Source: Bacteroidales bacterium
GTDB taxonomy: Bacteria; Bacteroidota; Bacteroidia; Bacteroidales; VadinHA17
Assembly: GCA_013314865.1 (NCBI GenBank)
Contig: JABUEV010000193.1
Location: forward strand, 1 to 5,411
DNA length: 5,411 nucleotides
Direction of reading: 5' to 3'
Part shown: piece by piece, positions 1 to 5,411 of the stretch
Numbering within the stretch: the first letter of the stretch is position 1
Layout: each line of letters begins with the position of its first letter
The notes under the pieces: generated by a model
The model's database searches: none
Told to the model about the DNA's origin: nothing
What the model saw: only the letters and a program-made list of their open reading frames with translations
Translations under genes and position numbers: made by a program

Positions 1-611
1 AAATAGATGTCAAATCCTCCCATCCCTGTTCTGCCGTCAGAGGCGAAATAAAGAGTGCGCCCGTCAAAGTGTATAAAGGGTGACATTTCATCACCATCAG
101 TGTTGATACTGCTTCCGCAATTAACCGGATCAGACCATCTGGATTTGTCAAGTCTTATTGTATACCATAAATCCTTACCACCAAAGCCCCCGGGCCTGTT
201 ACTTGAGAAAAACAGCATCTTGCCGTCAGCAGTCACTGAGGGTTGTGATTCCCAGCTGGATGTATTGACAGGACTGCCGATATTTACGGGCATAGTCCAT
301 TTGCCATCGCTGAATGCTGAGAAATAAATATCGCAACTGCCTATGCCTCCTGGTCTGCTGCATGCGGTGAAATACATATAAAGTCCGTCAGATGACAAAG
401 TTTGAGCTCCCTCGTTGAAAGGAGTATTCAGAGGACTTCCTGCAGCAACTGCTTTCTGCCATTCCTTGCCGGAAACATGACTGACATAAAAATCTTCCTG
501 AATGCTCCTGGGATCTCCATTTCTTGACCCGGAGTTTATCTGTCGCGTGAACATCAGTGTTAGTCCGTCTGCTGTCAGAGATGGCCAGTATTCATCGTCA
601 GGAGTATTAAT
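1..611 (-). repeat. Tandem PD40 propeller repeats within the envelope protein gene
   Basis: Four protein-level repeats are visible. Each opens with a (I/L/V)NT motif: I170-N-T-P, L230-N-T-P, V284-N-T-S and I338-N-T-D. The spacing is 60, 54 and 54 residues. Each is followed by a Ser-rich strand, a (A/S/F)DG turn, a hydrophobic strand (LTLMFT, LYMYFT, KMLFFS, RTLYFA) and, in the last three, a Gly-rich turn ending in a DIY or DLW strand. At DNA level the similarity is patchy (for example ggagtatt recurs at 421 and 601), so these are old diverged propeller blades and not a recent duplication. More blades may lie beyond the left edge. Confidence 0.75.
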
Positions 612-1118
612 GGCAGTCCCTACGCTAACCGGATTGAATGGTACGGGTTTTTTTAAAGCTTCAAGGGCAAATTCACAGCTTTTCAAGTTCTGTATAGCCT
701 TTTTTTTGTTTTTATCCGAAATGTTTTTCTGCTCAAGATACACCCGGTAATGAACAGCGGCACTTGAATAATCTCCCGACATCATTTCAGCGTTTGCCAG
801 AAAGAAAAAGGCCGGGCCATAAAAGAGTGAATCAATCTTAACTGCTCTCCTGTAATTATTTGCCGCATCTGAAAACTTTTTTTGCTTTGTGTAGAGTTCA
901 CCAAGCATCATATATGCTTCATAAAATTTCTCATCCGCCGCAACAGCCTGCTTGAGATATTGTTCAGCACTTGAATAGTCAAGGTAATCATATGACATAA
1001 CGCCGTTATTATAGGCTTTGAGAGCTTTTGAGGAGGTCGTATGGTATTTCTGTGAATATAGATTCCCGGATAAATTCAGAAGAAAAATGAAAATCAATAT
1101 TTTATTAATATACAGCAT
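1..1118 (-). CDS. TPR and PD40 beta-propeller envelope protein (OmpA-family type), C-terminus beyond window
   Basis: The open frame runs from an ATG at 1118 off the left edge, giving 372 residues without a stop. Residues 1-22 are a hydrophobic signal peptide with likely cleavage before Q23 (LYS|Q). Residues about 32-130 form three TPR-like helical repeats. From residue 170 there are four PD40/WD40-like propeller repeats, with ADG/SDG turns and GGxGxxDIY-type ends (RPGGIGSCDIYF, RPGGFGGKDLWY, GMGGFDIY). In Bacteroidota such proteins usually continue into a carboxypeptidase-regulatory-like domain and an OmpA_C peptidoglycan-binding domain; PorE of the type IX secretion system has this plan. The protein is therefore probably periplasmic and tied to outer membrane or peptidoglycan, but the diagnostic C-terminus is not visible, so I give no symbol. 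The start lies 8 bp after the queE stop, which suggests co-transcription and perhaps coupled translation. The leader is A-rich (TGAAAAGATCA) with no clear Shine-Dalgarno. Confidence 0.88.
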   Translation of the reverse strand, partial: MLYINKILIFIFLLNLSGNLYSQKYHTTSSKALKAYNNGVMSYDYLDYSSAEQYLKQAVAADEKFYEAYMMLGELYTKQKKFSDAANNYRRAVKIDSLFYGPAFFFLANAEMMSGDYSSAAVHYRVYLEQKNISDKNKKKAIQNLKSCEFALEALKKPVPFNPVSVGTAINTPDDEYWPSLTADGLTLMFTRQINSGSRNGDPRSIQEDFYVSHVSGKEWQKAVAAGSPLNTPFNEGAQTLSSDGLYMYFTACSRPGGIGSCDIYFSAFSDGKWTMPVNIGSPVNTSSWESQPSVTADGKMLFFSSNRPGGFGGKDLWYTIRLDKSRWSDPVNCGSSINTDGDEMSPFIHFDGRTLYFASDGRTGMGGFDIY

Positions 1119-1126
1119 TGATCTTT

Positions 1127-1759
1127 TCAGGGTATATGCAAAAATTTATGTATCTGAAGAGAAATTCTCCAGCAACGATTATTTTTAACGTATTCAACAA
1201 TTTGAGGAGCAATTGTTTCGTATTTGCTCCATTCAGGCTGGAGAAAGAGATGACTTGCCTTATTTACCTTTTTCCGGTATTTTTCAGCCCAAACAAAGTC
1301 AGAACTGTCTTCTACAATGATTTTCAATTCATCTGCAATCAGGCATATCTCCTCCCCTGGAGGCATGTTCTTTTTGGGAGAAAGACATATCCAGTCCCAT
1401 TTCCCGCTCAGTTTATAAGCTCCTGATGTCTCAAGAAAAGTCATCATTCCTGCTTCTTTAAGGCCTTTGCACAAGTAATCAAGATTCCACATCAGAGGTT
1501 CACCCCCTGTAACAACAACAGAATCTGTGCCAGAAAGTTTTGCATGATCGATTATCAGGTCCGTTTCAACCTTTTCATGCAGTTCACTATCCCAGGCAAA
1601 TTTTGAATCGCACCATTTGCATCCTATATCACAGCCTCCCAGCCTGATAAAGTATGCCGGCTTTCCTGCATGGAAACCCTCTCCCTGGATTGAATAAAAT
1701 TCTTCAACCAGCGGCAAAAAATCAACCTTCCGTAATCTATCATCTTTTTTCCCCTTCAT
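1127..1759 (-). CDS. queE: 7-carboxy-7-deazaguanine synthase QueE (radical SAM)
   Basis: 210 residues, the usual size for QueE. The enzyme turns 6-carboxy-5,6,7,8-tetrahydropterin into 7-carboxy-7-deazaguanine in the cytoplasm, the ring-contraction step towards preQ0 and queuosine. Visible signatures in order: EEFYSIQGEG (residues 19-28), substrate side; the radical-SAM cluster motif C43-x3-C47-x2-C50 in GGCDIGCKWCDS; VVTGGEPL (82-89), SAM binding; LQPEW (about 173-177); and the C-terminal SLQIHKFLHIP typical of the family. No key residue is missing. The ATG at 1759 is the only good start; it adds a short charged stretch (MKGKKDDRLRKVDF) before the LPLVEEFYSIQGEG where many homologues begin. 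The stop TGA at 1127-1129 lies 8 bp before the next gene. No other queuosine gene (queC, queD, queF) is present, so it is isolated from its pathway here. Confidence 0.96.
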   Translation of the reverse strand: MKGKKDDRLRKVDFLPLVEEFYSIQGEGFHAGKPAYFIRLGGCDIGCKWCDSKFAWDSELHEKVETDLIIDHAKLSGTDSVVVTGGEPLMWNLDYLCKGLKEAGMMTFLETSGAYKLSGKWDWICLSPKKNMPPGEEICLIADELKIIVEDSSDFVWAEKYRKKVNKASHLFLQPEWSKYETIAPQIVEYVKNNRCWRISLQIHKFLHIP

Positions 1760-1760
1760 T

Positions 1761-1767
1761 CTCCCCT
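1761..1767 (-). promoter_or_regulatory. Possible Shine-Dalgarno before queE
   Basis: The minus strand reads AGGGGAG and then A before the ATG at 1759. It is the only purine-rich GGAG-type motif seen just upstream of a start in this window; the other starts have A-rich leaders. The GGAG core is only about two bases from the start codon, closer than is optimal, so its role is doubtful. It mildly supports the ATG at 1759 as the real start. Confidence 0.3.
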
Positions 1768-1821
1768 GTTATGATCCGGATAAAATATTCCTGAACTATA
1801 AACTGTTTTCTTTCAGCAATA

Positions 1822-2919
1822 TTATTTTCTTAGATTCAATAATTTAAGAAATTCGTTAAAAAAGTATGTATTGTCATGTATTCCCGAGAACCTTTCAGCG
1901 CCAGGACCAAGGGAGAATATCGGGACCATTTCCCCGGTATGACTGCCGGTTGATATAAATTCTCCGTTAATGGATCTTTTCTGAAGATCGCCCCCGGTGA
2001 GTGACAAGCCTCCTGTTTCATGATCGGCTGTTACAATAACAAGGGTTTGTCCGTTTTGCATTGCAAAATCATAAGCGGCTCCGACAGCATCATCCAGATC
2101 CAAAGTTTCAGATGCTACTTCAAGAAGGTTTCTTGCGTGTGCTCCCCAGTCAATCTGTGAACCTTCAACCATGAGGAAAAAACCATCTTTATCCCTGCTG
2201 AGCACTTCTATGGCTTTTTTTGTCATTTCCCTGAGCATTCCACGCCTTCCTTCGAGAGCGGTCGGCATATGCTCTTCAGCCAGAAGTCCTGCAATCTTTG
2301 ATGACTTTGACAGTTTAAGGCTATCCAGTGTATAAACAACTTCGAATCCCTGTTTTTTAAGTTCAAGAGTAAGGTCAGACCCGTCAGCGCGCTTTCGGAA
2401 GTGGTTTTCCCCGCCTCCTATGAAAACGTCAACAGTACCATTCAGGAAATCTTTTGCAAGGTCTTCATAATTTCCCCTGCCCGAATTATGTGCAACGAAA
2501 GAGGCAGGAGTTGCATGAGTTATTGCAGATGTACTTAATACACCTGTTGCCAGTCCGTTTTTTTTGCAGATTTCAGTTATTGAAGTAACTGCGACTGAGT
2601 CAGGATTCATTCCGATCATCCCGTTTTTTGTTTTTACGCCACATGCTATGGCTGTACCTCCGGCACCGGAATCGGTTACATAATTGTTTGCAGAAAAAGT
2701 GATTTGAAAACCGGAATATGGAAACATCTCCAGATATAACTGCCTTTCACTAACACTCATCGCAGAATACACATGAGCCACTCCCATTCCATCACCTATA
2801 AAAAGGATGATATTTTTTGGTCTTTTACCACCTTTTGCAGCATTAAGATCTGTCGAAAAAAAAGCTGACACACTAAAAACCATTAATGTCAGCACAATAA
2901 TTAATCTTTTGATTTTCAT
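1822..2919 (-). CDS. Exported alkaline phosphatase, PhoA family
   Basis: 365 residues, shorter than E. coli PhoA (about 470) but within the range of compact bacterial forms. It is a phosphomonoesterase acting in the periplasm. Residues 1-27 are a signal peptide (KIKR then a hydrophobic core, likely cleaved near LNA|A); there is no lipobox cysteine. Metal and catalytic motifs by comparison with E. coli PhoA: D43 in FIGDGMG; nucleophile S84 in VTDSGAGGTA; H135 and T137 in THATPASF; R148 in AHNSGRGNY matching the phosphate-binding Arg; E252, D257 and H261 in VEGSQIDWGAH; D299-H300 in TADHETGG; H327 in TGSHTGE. All expected ligands are there, so it should be active. H135 and W258 replace E. coli D153 and K328. 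The gene follows the nucleotidase by 57 bp and precedes queE by 62 bp. No Pho-box-like site or promoter was recognised. The leader before the ATG is A-rich (AAATAAAAGCTA). Confidence 0.95.
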   Translation of the reverse strand: MKIKRLIIVLTLMVFSVSAFFSTDLNAAKGGKRPKNIILFIGDGMGVAHVYSAMSVSERQLYLEMFPYSGFQITFSANNYVTDSGAGGTAIACGVKTKNGMIGMNPDSVAVTSITEICKKNGLATGVLSTSAITHATPASFVAHNSGRGNYEDLAKDFLNGTVDVFIGGGENHFRKRADGSDLTLELKKQGFEVVYTLDSLKLSKSSKIAGLLAEEHMPTALEGRRGMLREMTKKAIEVLSRDKDGFFLMVEGSQIDWGAHARNLLEVASETLDLDDAVGAAYDFAMQNGQTLVIVTADHETGGLSLTGGDLQKRSINGEFISTGSHTGEMVPIFSLGPGAERFSGIHDNTYFFNEFLKLLNLRK

Positions 2920-2976
2920 TAGCTTTTATTTAAAAAATTAGACTTTTAAGAGTTTAATATGAAAACAATTGTGATT

Positions 2977-4761
2977 TCAATTGGTTGATCCAAAAAGTAA
3001 TAATTTTTCACGCGGAATTGCCTTCCTTACCCATTCTTCCGGAATTATTCTCCAATTATTTAAAGCTATTGGATGAATTCTGTTTTCCTTTTCCAGTGAC
3101 TTCATTACATAAAATCTCAAATCCTTGTCAGTGGAAGAGACTATTCTTTTCCTGAATTCTGCAGGAGAGATTCCCGCTCCTTCTGAAAGGTGGCCACCTC
3201 CACCGCTCCCCCTGTATGAATTTAGCGCCACAAGATAACTTTTTCCACGATCAAAAACAGTGCCGTCAGACATTGAAATAATATTTACCTTCATTCCATC
3301 AGGTTTACTTGCATCAACAATATAATTGATGCCTGCTGCCGAATCAAAATTATATGGCTGATTTCGGAGCCATGCTTTGCCATTTTCAAGGAATGGTTTG
3401 CCGTTTCCGTCAAGCCGGTATTTCAACAGATAATCCTCCGGCCCCTGCATAGTGTTTATCCATCCTGCATAAGAATACTCAAGGTATTTATCAATCTCTT
3501 CACCGGTCATTTTTACAGTATATAGCATGTTCTCGAACCTGTAGAGTTTAAACATGTCGCCAACCTTTAAAGGGCCTTTTTTTATCATTACATCAAATGA
3601 AAGCGGTGCTGAAAAGGAAACCTGTGCACCCGTTATCGCAAGCTGAACCGAATGAATCATGTCGACAAAGGCAGAAGAGCCAAAATAAGAATCCCTTGTT
3701 GAAAAATCAACTTCAGAGTAAGTAAGGATTTTACTCACATAATTCTGAACAGCTTTCTGGTAATGGTTCAGCTTATCAAGAAAAACCGGATCCGGTTCAC
3801 ATCTGCTGACATCAATGATGCTCCCTGTCATTTCTTTTTCTATCTTGCCAGTAACCTTGTTTTTGATAAACCTAATATCTGCCCTGGCAAGTTTTTCTGC
3901 CCGACTGCCTGCATTGAGTATTAAAACCCTTTTACCATCGATGTTTGTGAACCATTCATTTGTCTGATTATGATCATGACCGGTAAAAATAATATCGAAA
4001 CCGGGAACATTAAATGCCACTTCGGCTGCTCCGTTTTCCGTGACACCACTGTTTCTCCGGCCGGTTAAGACATCAGGGTCCCATCCTGAATGAAATAACC
4101 CGATTACTATGTCAGGTTTTTCTTTCATAATCTCCGGCATCCATTTTCTGGCTGTTTCCAGCATGTCACGGAATTCAATTCCTGAATAGAGCTTAGGAGG
4201 GAGCCAGTTCGGGACGGCAGGTGTTATCATGCCTAATACTGCTATTTTGATCCCCTTTCTGGATATTAAGACATAGGGATTAAAATAGGGCTTTCCTGTT
4301 TTGATATTCACTGCATTGGCCGCAAGAAGGGGGAAGTCATACTCCCGGGTTAATCTGTCATATACAGAGTGTCCTGCCTCTATGTCATGATTGCCGACTG
4401 TTGAGGCATCAAATTTCATATAATTCATTGCCAGTGCATTGATGTGCAATGAATTAGTATCCAAAAAATTATAATAATAGACAGGTGGCTGACCCTGCAG
4501 ATTGTCACCATTATCCAGAAGAATCACCTCCCTTTTCTCTTTTCTTGTTCTGTTTACACATTCAGAAATCTGAGCCAGTGAAACATCTGCCTCCTGCATC
4601 TCAATAAAATCAAAGGGCAGTATTGCTCCATGCAGATCGGTTGTTTCAAAAATCGTTATTTCCTGAAAAGAACTGTTCCTGCATGAAACAGATACTAATA
4701 AGATAATAAAAACGACATAAGAGAATTTTAAGAATTTCAATCTATTCATCATTAAAATCAT
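2977..4761 (-). CDS. 5'-nucleotidase / 2',3'-cyclic-nucleotide phosphodiesterase-like lipoprotein (UshA/CpdB superfamily)
   Basis: 594 residues. The N-terminal signal peptide ends in LLVSVSC, with C27 as the probable lipidated residue. The calcineurin-type metallophosphatase domain (about 34-300) shows D42-L-H44-G, G85-D86-N-L-Q-G, G123-N124-H125-D126, H224 in LFHSGWD and G261-H262-D-H264, the full two-metal set. The C-terminal 5'-nucleotidase domain (about 345-560) has GPLKVGDMFKLYRFEN (396-411), the F472-D473 pair in NFDSAAGINYIVD, and NSYRGSGGGGHLSEGAGI (514-531). It should hydrolyse nucleotides or cyclic nucleotides outside the cytoplasm; which of UshA or CpdB activity cannot be decided, though the wording of the C-terminal motifs leans to CpdB. 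Start: ATG at 4761, 4752 or 4749 are all possible; the later two (M4, M5) give a more ordinary lipoprotein leader. The 5' end overlaps the peptidase gene by up to 20 bp, pointing to coupled translation. Confidence 0.93.
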   Translation of the reverse strand: MILMMNRLKFLKFSYVVFIILLVSVSCRNSSFQEITIFETTDLHGAILPFDFIEMQEADVSLAQISECVNRTRKEKREVILLDNGDNLQGQPPVYYYNFLDTNSLHINALAMNYMKFDASTVGNHDIEAGHSVYDRLTREYDFPLLAANAVNIKTGKPYFNPYVLISRKGIKIAVLGMITPAVPNWLPPKLYSGIEFRDMLETARKWMPEIMKEKPDIVIGLFHSGWDPDVLTGRRNSGVTENGAAEVAFNVPGFDIIFTGHDHNQTNEWFTNIDGKRVLILNAGSRAEKLARADIRFIKNKVTGKIEKEMTGSIIDVSRCEPDPVFLDKLNHYQKAVQNYVSKILTYSEVDFSTRDSYFGSSAFVDMIHSVQLAITGAQVSFSAPLSFDVMIKKGPLKVGDMFKLYRFENMLYTVKMTGEEIDKYLEYSYAGWINTMQGPEDYLLKYRLDGNGKPFLENGKAWLRNQPYNFDSAAGINYIVDASKPDGMKVNIISMSDGTVFDRGKSYLVALNSYRGSGGGGHLSEGAGISPAEFRKRIVSSTDKDLRFYVMKSLEKENRIHPIALNNWRIIPEEWVRKAIPREKLLLFGSTN

Positions 4762-5362
4762 TTTCTGATGCTTTAATTAGTTCATAACCATCTTTTTTGC
4801 CTTTTTCAGTCTGGGTGATGCCGAATTTCATCCAATATGGTTCCGGTGCGTCTTTAAGGTAATGATCGAAGAACTGCATTTTACGGATTGACAAGTCTTT
4901 TCTGTTAGGCCTTTTCAGAAGGTTATGTGCTTCATCGTTGTAAGAAAGGAGCCATGCAGGCTTGTTAAGGCGTCTGAGAGCCGTAAAAAATTCTATTCCC
5001 TGATACCAGGGCACTGCTCCGTCGGCATCGTTATGCATGATAAGCAGAGGGGTATTTATTCTTGGAATAAAGAAAATGGGAGAATTTTCAACGAACTGCA
5101 AAGGTTTCTCCCATAGAGTACCTCCAATTCTGCTCTGAGTATGTTCATACTGAAACATCCTGCTCATGCCTGACTCCCATCTAATGCCTCCATAGGCACT
5201 TATCATATTGCTTACCGGAGCACCGGAATAGGCACATCTGAAAAGATCAGTACGGGTCACAAGCCATGCTATCTGATAACCACCCCAGCTTTGACCGTCG
5301 AGCCCTATCCTGTCTTTGTCGATGAATCTGAACCTGTCAGTAAGTGCCATCACACCGCTCAC
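4742..5362 (-). CDS. S9 prolyl oligopeptidase-family serine peptidase, C-terminal catalytic domain (frame broken upstream by TAG)
   Basis: This is the alpha/beta-hydrolase domain of an S9 peptidase. Numbering from the GTG at 5362, the triad is complete: nucleophile S25 in GQSWGGYQ, D114 in MHNDADGAVPWYQG, H146 in NDEAHNLLKRPNRKD. The stretches GAPVSNMISAYGGIRW and MFQYEHTQSRIGGTLW match the Bacteroidota S9 group that is normally exported and carries an N-terminal propeller. Such enzymes cleave short peptides. The 206-residue frame is only a part: the same frame continues upstream with family-like residues but meets TAG at 5381-5383. GTG at 5362 or ATG at 5350 are the only obvious restarts and neither has a ribosome-binding site, so this is more likely the 3' part of a disrupted gene (or of a gene with a sequencing error) than a free-standing small hydrolase. 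Its own TAG stop (4742-4744) overlaps the next gene. Confidence 0.85.
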   Translation of the reverse strand: MSGVMALTDRFRFIDKDRIGLDGQSWGGYQIAWLVTRTDLFRCAYSGAPVSNMISAYGGIRWESGMSRMFQYEHTQSRIGGTLWEKPLQFVENSPIFFIPRINTPLLIMHNDADGAVPWYQGIEFFTALRRLNKPAWLLSYNDEAHNLLKRPNRKDLSIRKMQFFDHYLKDAPEPYWMKFGITQTEKGKKDGYELIKASENDFNDE

Positions 5363-5411
5363 AACACAATTATAACAGCTCTAACCAGGGTAGCCTGTTT
5401 CATATATTATA
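5363..5411 (-). pseudogene. Upstream continuation of the S9 peptidase frame, interrupted by in-frame TAG
   Basis: Read in the frame of the peptidase domain, the minus strand gives I-I-Y-E-T-G-Y-P-G, then TAG at 5381-5383, then S-C-Y-N-C-V and V-S-G-V-M-A-L-T-D-R. From knowledge of the family, S9 proteins of this group have a DIxYxxGYPGxSAYNCVVSG-like segment just before the GQSWGGYQ motif, so both sides of the TAG are homologous and in phase. The expected residue at the TAG varies (K, E, Q and the like), and one substitution in AAG, GAG or CAG would produce it. Only 28 bases lie between the TAG and the window end, so the N-terminal part cannot be checked. Confidence 0.75.

Noticed and set aside
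699..708. A-rich slippery heptamer (A AAA AAG) in phase in the TPR/PD40 gene, with a second one near 874-880, suggesting programmed frameshifting.
   Set aside because: Both fall in Lys codons of an ordinary TPR region and the zero frame continues with good homology. A -1 shift at the first site reaches a stop after only a few codons, and no downstream stimulatory structure was seen.
55..1426. Plus-strand open frames at 55-327, 502-750 and 1118-1426.
   Set aside because: They lie antisense to strongly supported minus-strand genes, show no recognisable domains, and look like by-products of the coding sequence on the other strand.
1760..1821. Possible promoter in the 62-bp gap before queE (TTG, 18 bases, TAGTTCAG) and an ATCCGGAT palindrome at 1774-1781.
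   Set aside because: The -7-like element matches the consensus poorly, and the palindrome is only 8 bp without flanking symmetry. No stem-loop with a T tract or riboswitch-like fold was seen.
1836..2021. Minus-strand 61-codon open frame inside the alkaline phosphatase gene.
   Set aside because: It overlaps the conserved C-terminal part of the phosphatase (TGSHTGE and following) in another frame and has no family features of its own.
2920..2976. Possible promoter or operator in the 57-bp gap before the alkaline phosphatase, including the near-palindrome ACTTTTAAGAGT at 2942-2953.
   Set aside because: The palindrome has a mismatch and no loop, and a TTG with a TAATTTTT element is spaced too far apart for the Bacteroidota TTTG / TAnnTTTG pattern. 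AT-rich chance matches are expected.
4925..5116. Plus-strand 63-codon open frame opposite the S9 peptidase.
   Set aside because: Antisense to the catalytic Asp/His region of the peptidase, with no recognisable protein features.
4742..5362. Reading the 206-residue frame as an independent small alpha/beta hydrolase.
   Set aside because: S9-family sequence continues in phase upstream of the GTG, there is no ribosome-binding site, and the domain would lack the N-terminal strands of the hydrolase fold. A disrupted longer gene explains it better.

Overview
The window looks like a piece of a Bacteroidota (probably Bacteroidales-type) chromosome. The evidence is a TPR plus PD40 beta-propeller envelope protein of the OmpA-family type common in that phylum, a C-terminal S9 peptidase domain whose sequence closely follows the Bacteroidota form, a lipoprotein nucleotidase, and mostly A-rich translation starts with little Shine-Dalgarno signal. 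No rRNA, tRNA, CRISPR array, insertion sequence or attachment site was seen. Both ends cut through genes, so this may be a whole short contig or an arbitrary slice.

All genes are on the minus strand; in the order of transcription (right to left) they are as follows. (1) 5411-4742: catalytic domain of an S9 (prolyl oligopeptidase-type) serine peptidase whose 5' part is outside the window. Its reading frame is broken by an in-frame TAG at 5381-5383. (2) 4761-2977: a 5'-nucleotidase / 2',3'-cyclic phosphodiesterase-like lipoprotein that overlaps gene 1 by 20 bp. (3) 2919-1822: an exported PhoA-family alkaline phosphatase. (4) 1759-1127: QueE, the radical-SAM 7-carboxy-7-deazaguanine synthase of the queuosine pathway. 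(5) 1118-1: TPR + PD40 propeller protein, cut off by the window edge, starting 8 bp after queE.

The gaps are -20, 57, 62 and 8 bp, and neither of the two longer gaps holds a convincing promoter, hairpin terminator or riboswitch. The set may therefore be read as one transcript, but this is inferred from layout only. Genes 2 and 3 make functional sense together: the first would take phosphate off exported or environmental nucleotides, and the second is a broad phosphomonoesterase. Gene 4 is cytoplasmic and has no obvious biochemical link to its envelope neighbours.

I did not find evidence for an undescribed biological system. The most notable item is the nonsense codon in an otherwise intact, well-conserved peptidase frame. 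Next come the metal-site residues of the alkaline phosphatase, which differ from the E. coli enzyme, and the PorE-like N-terminal architecture of the gene at the left edge.
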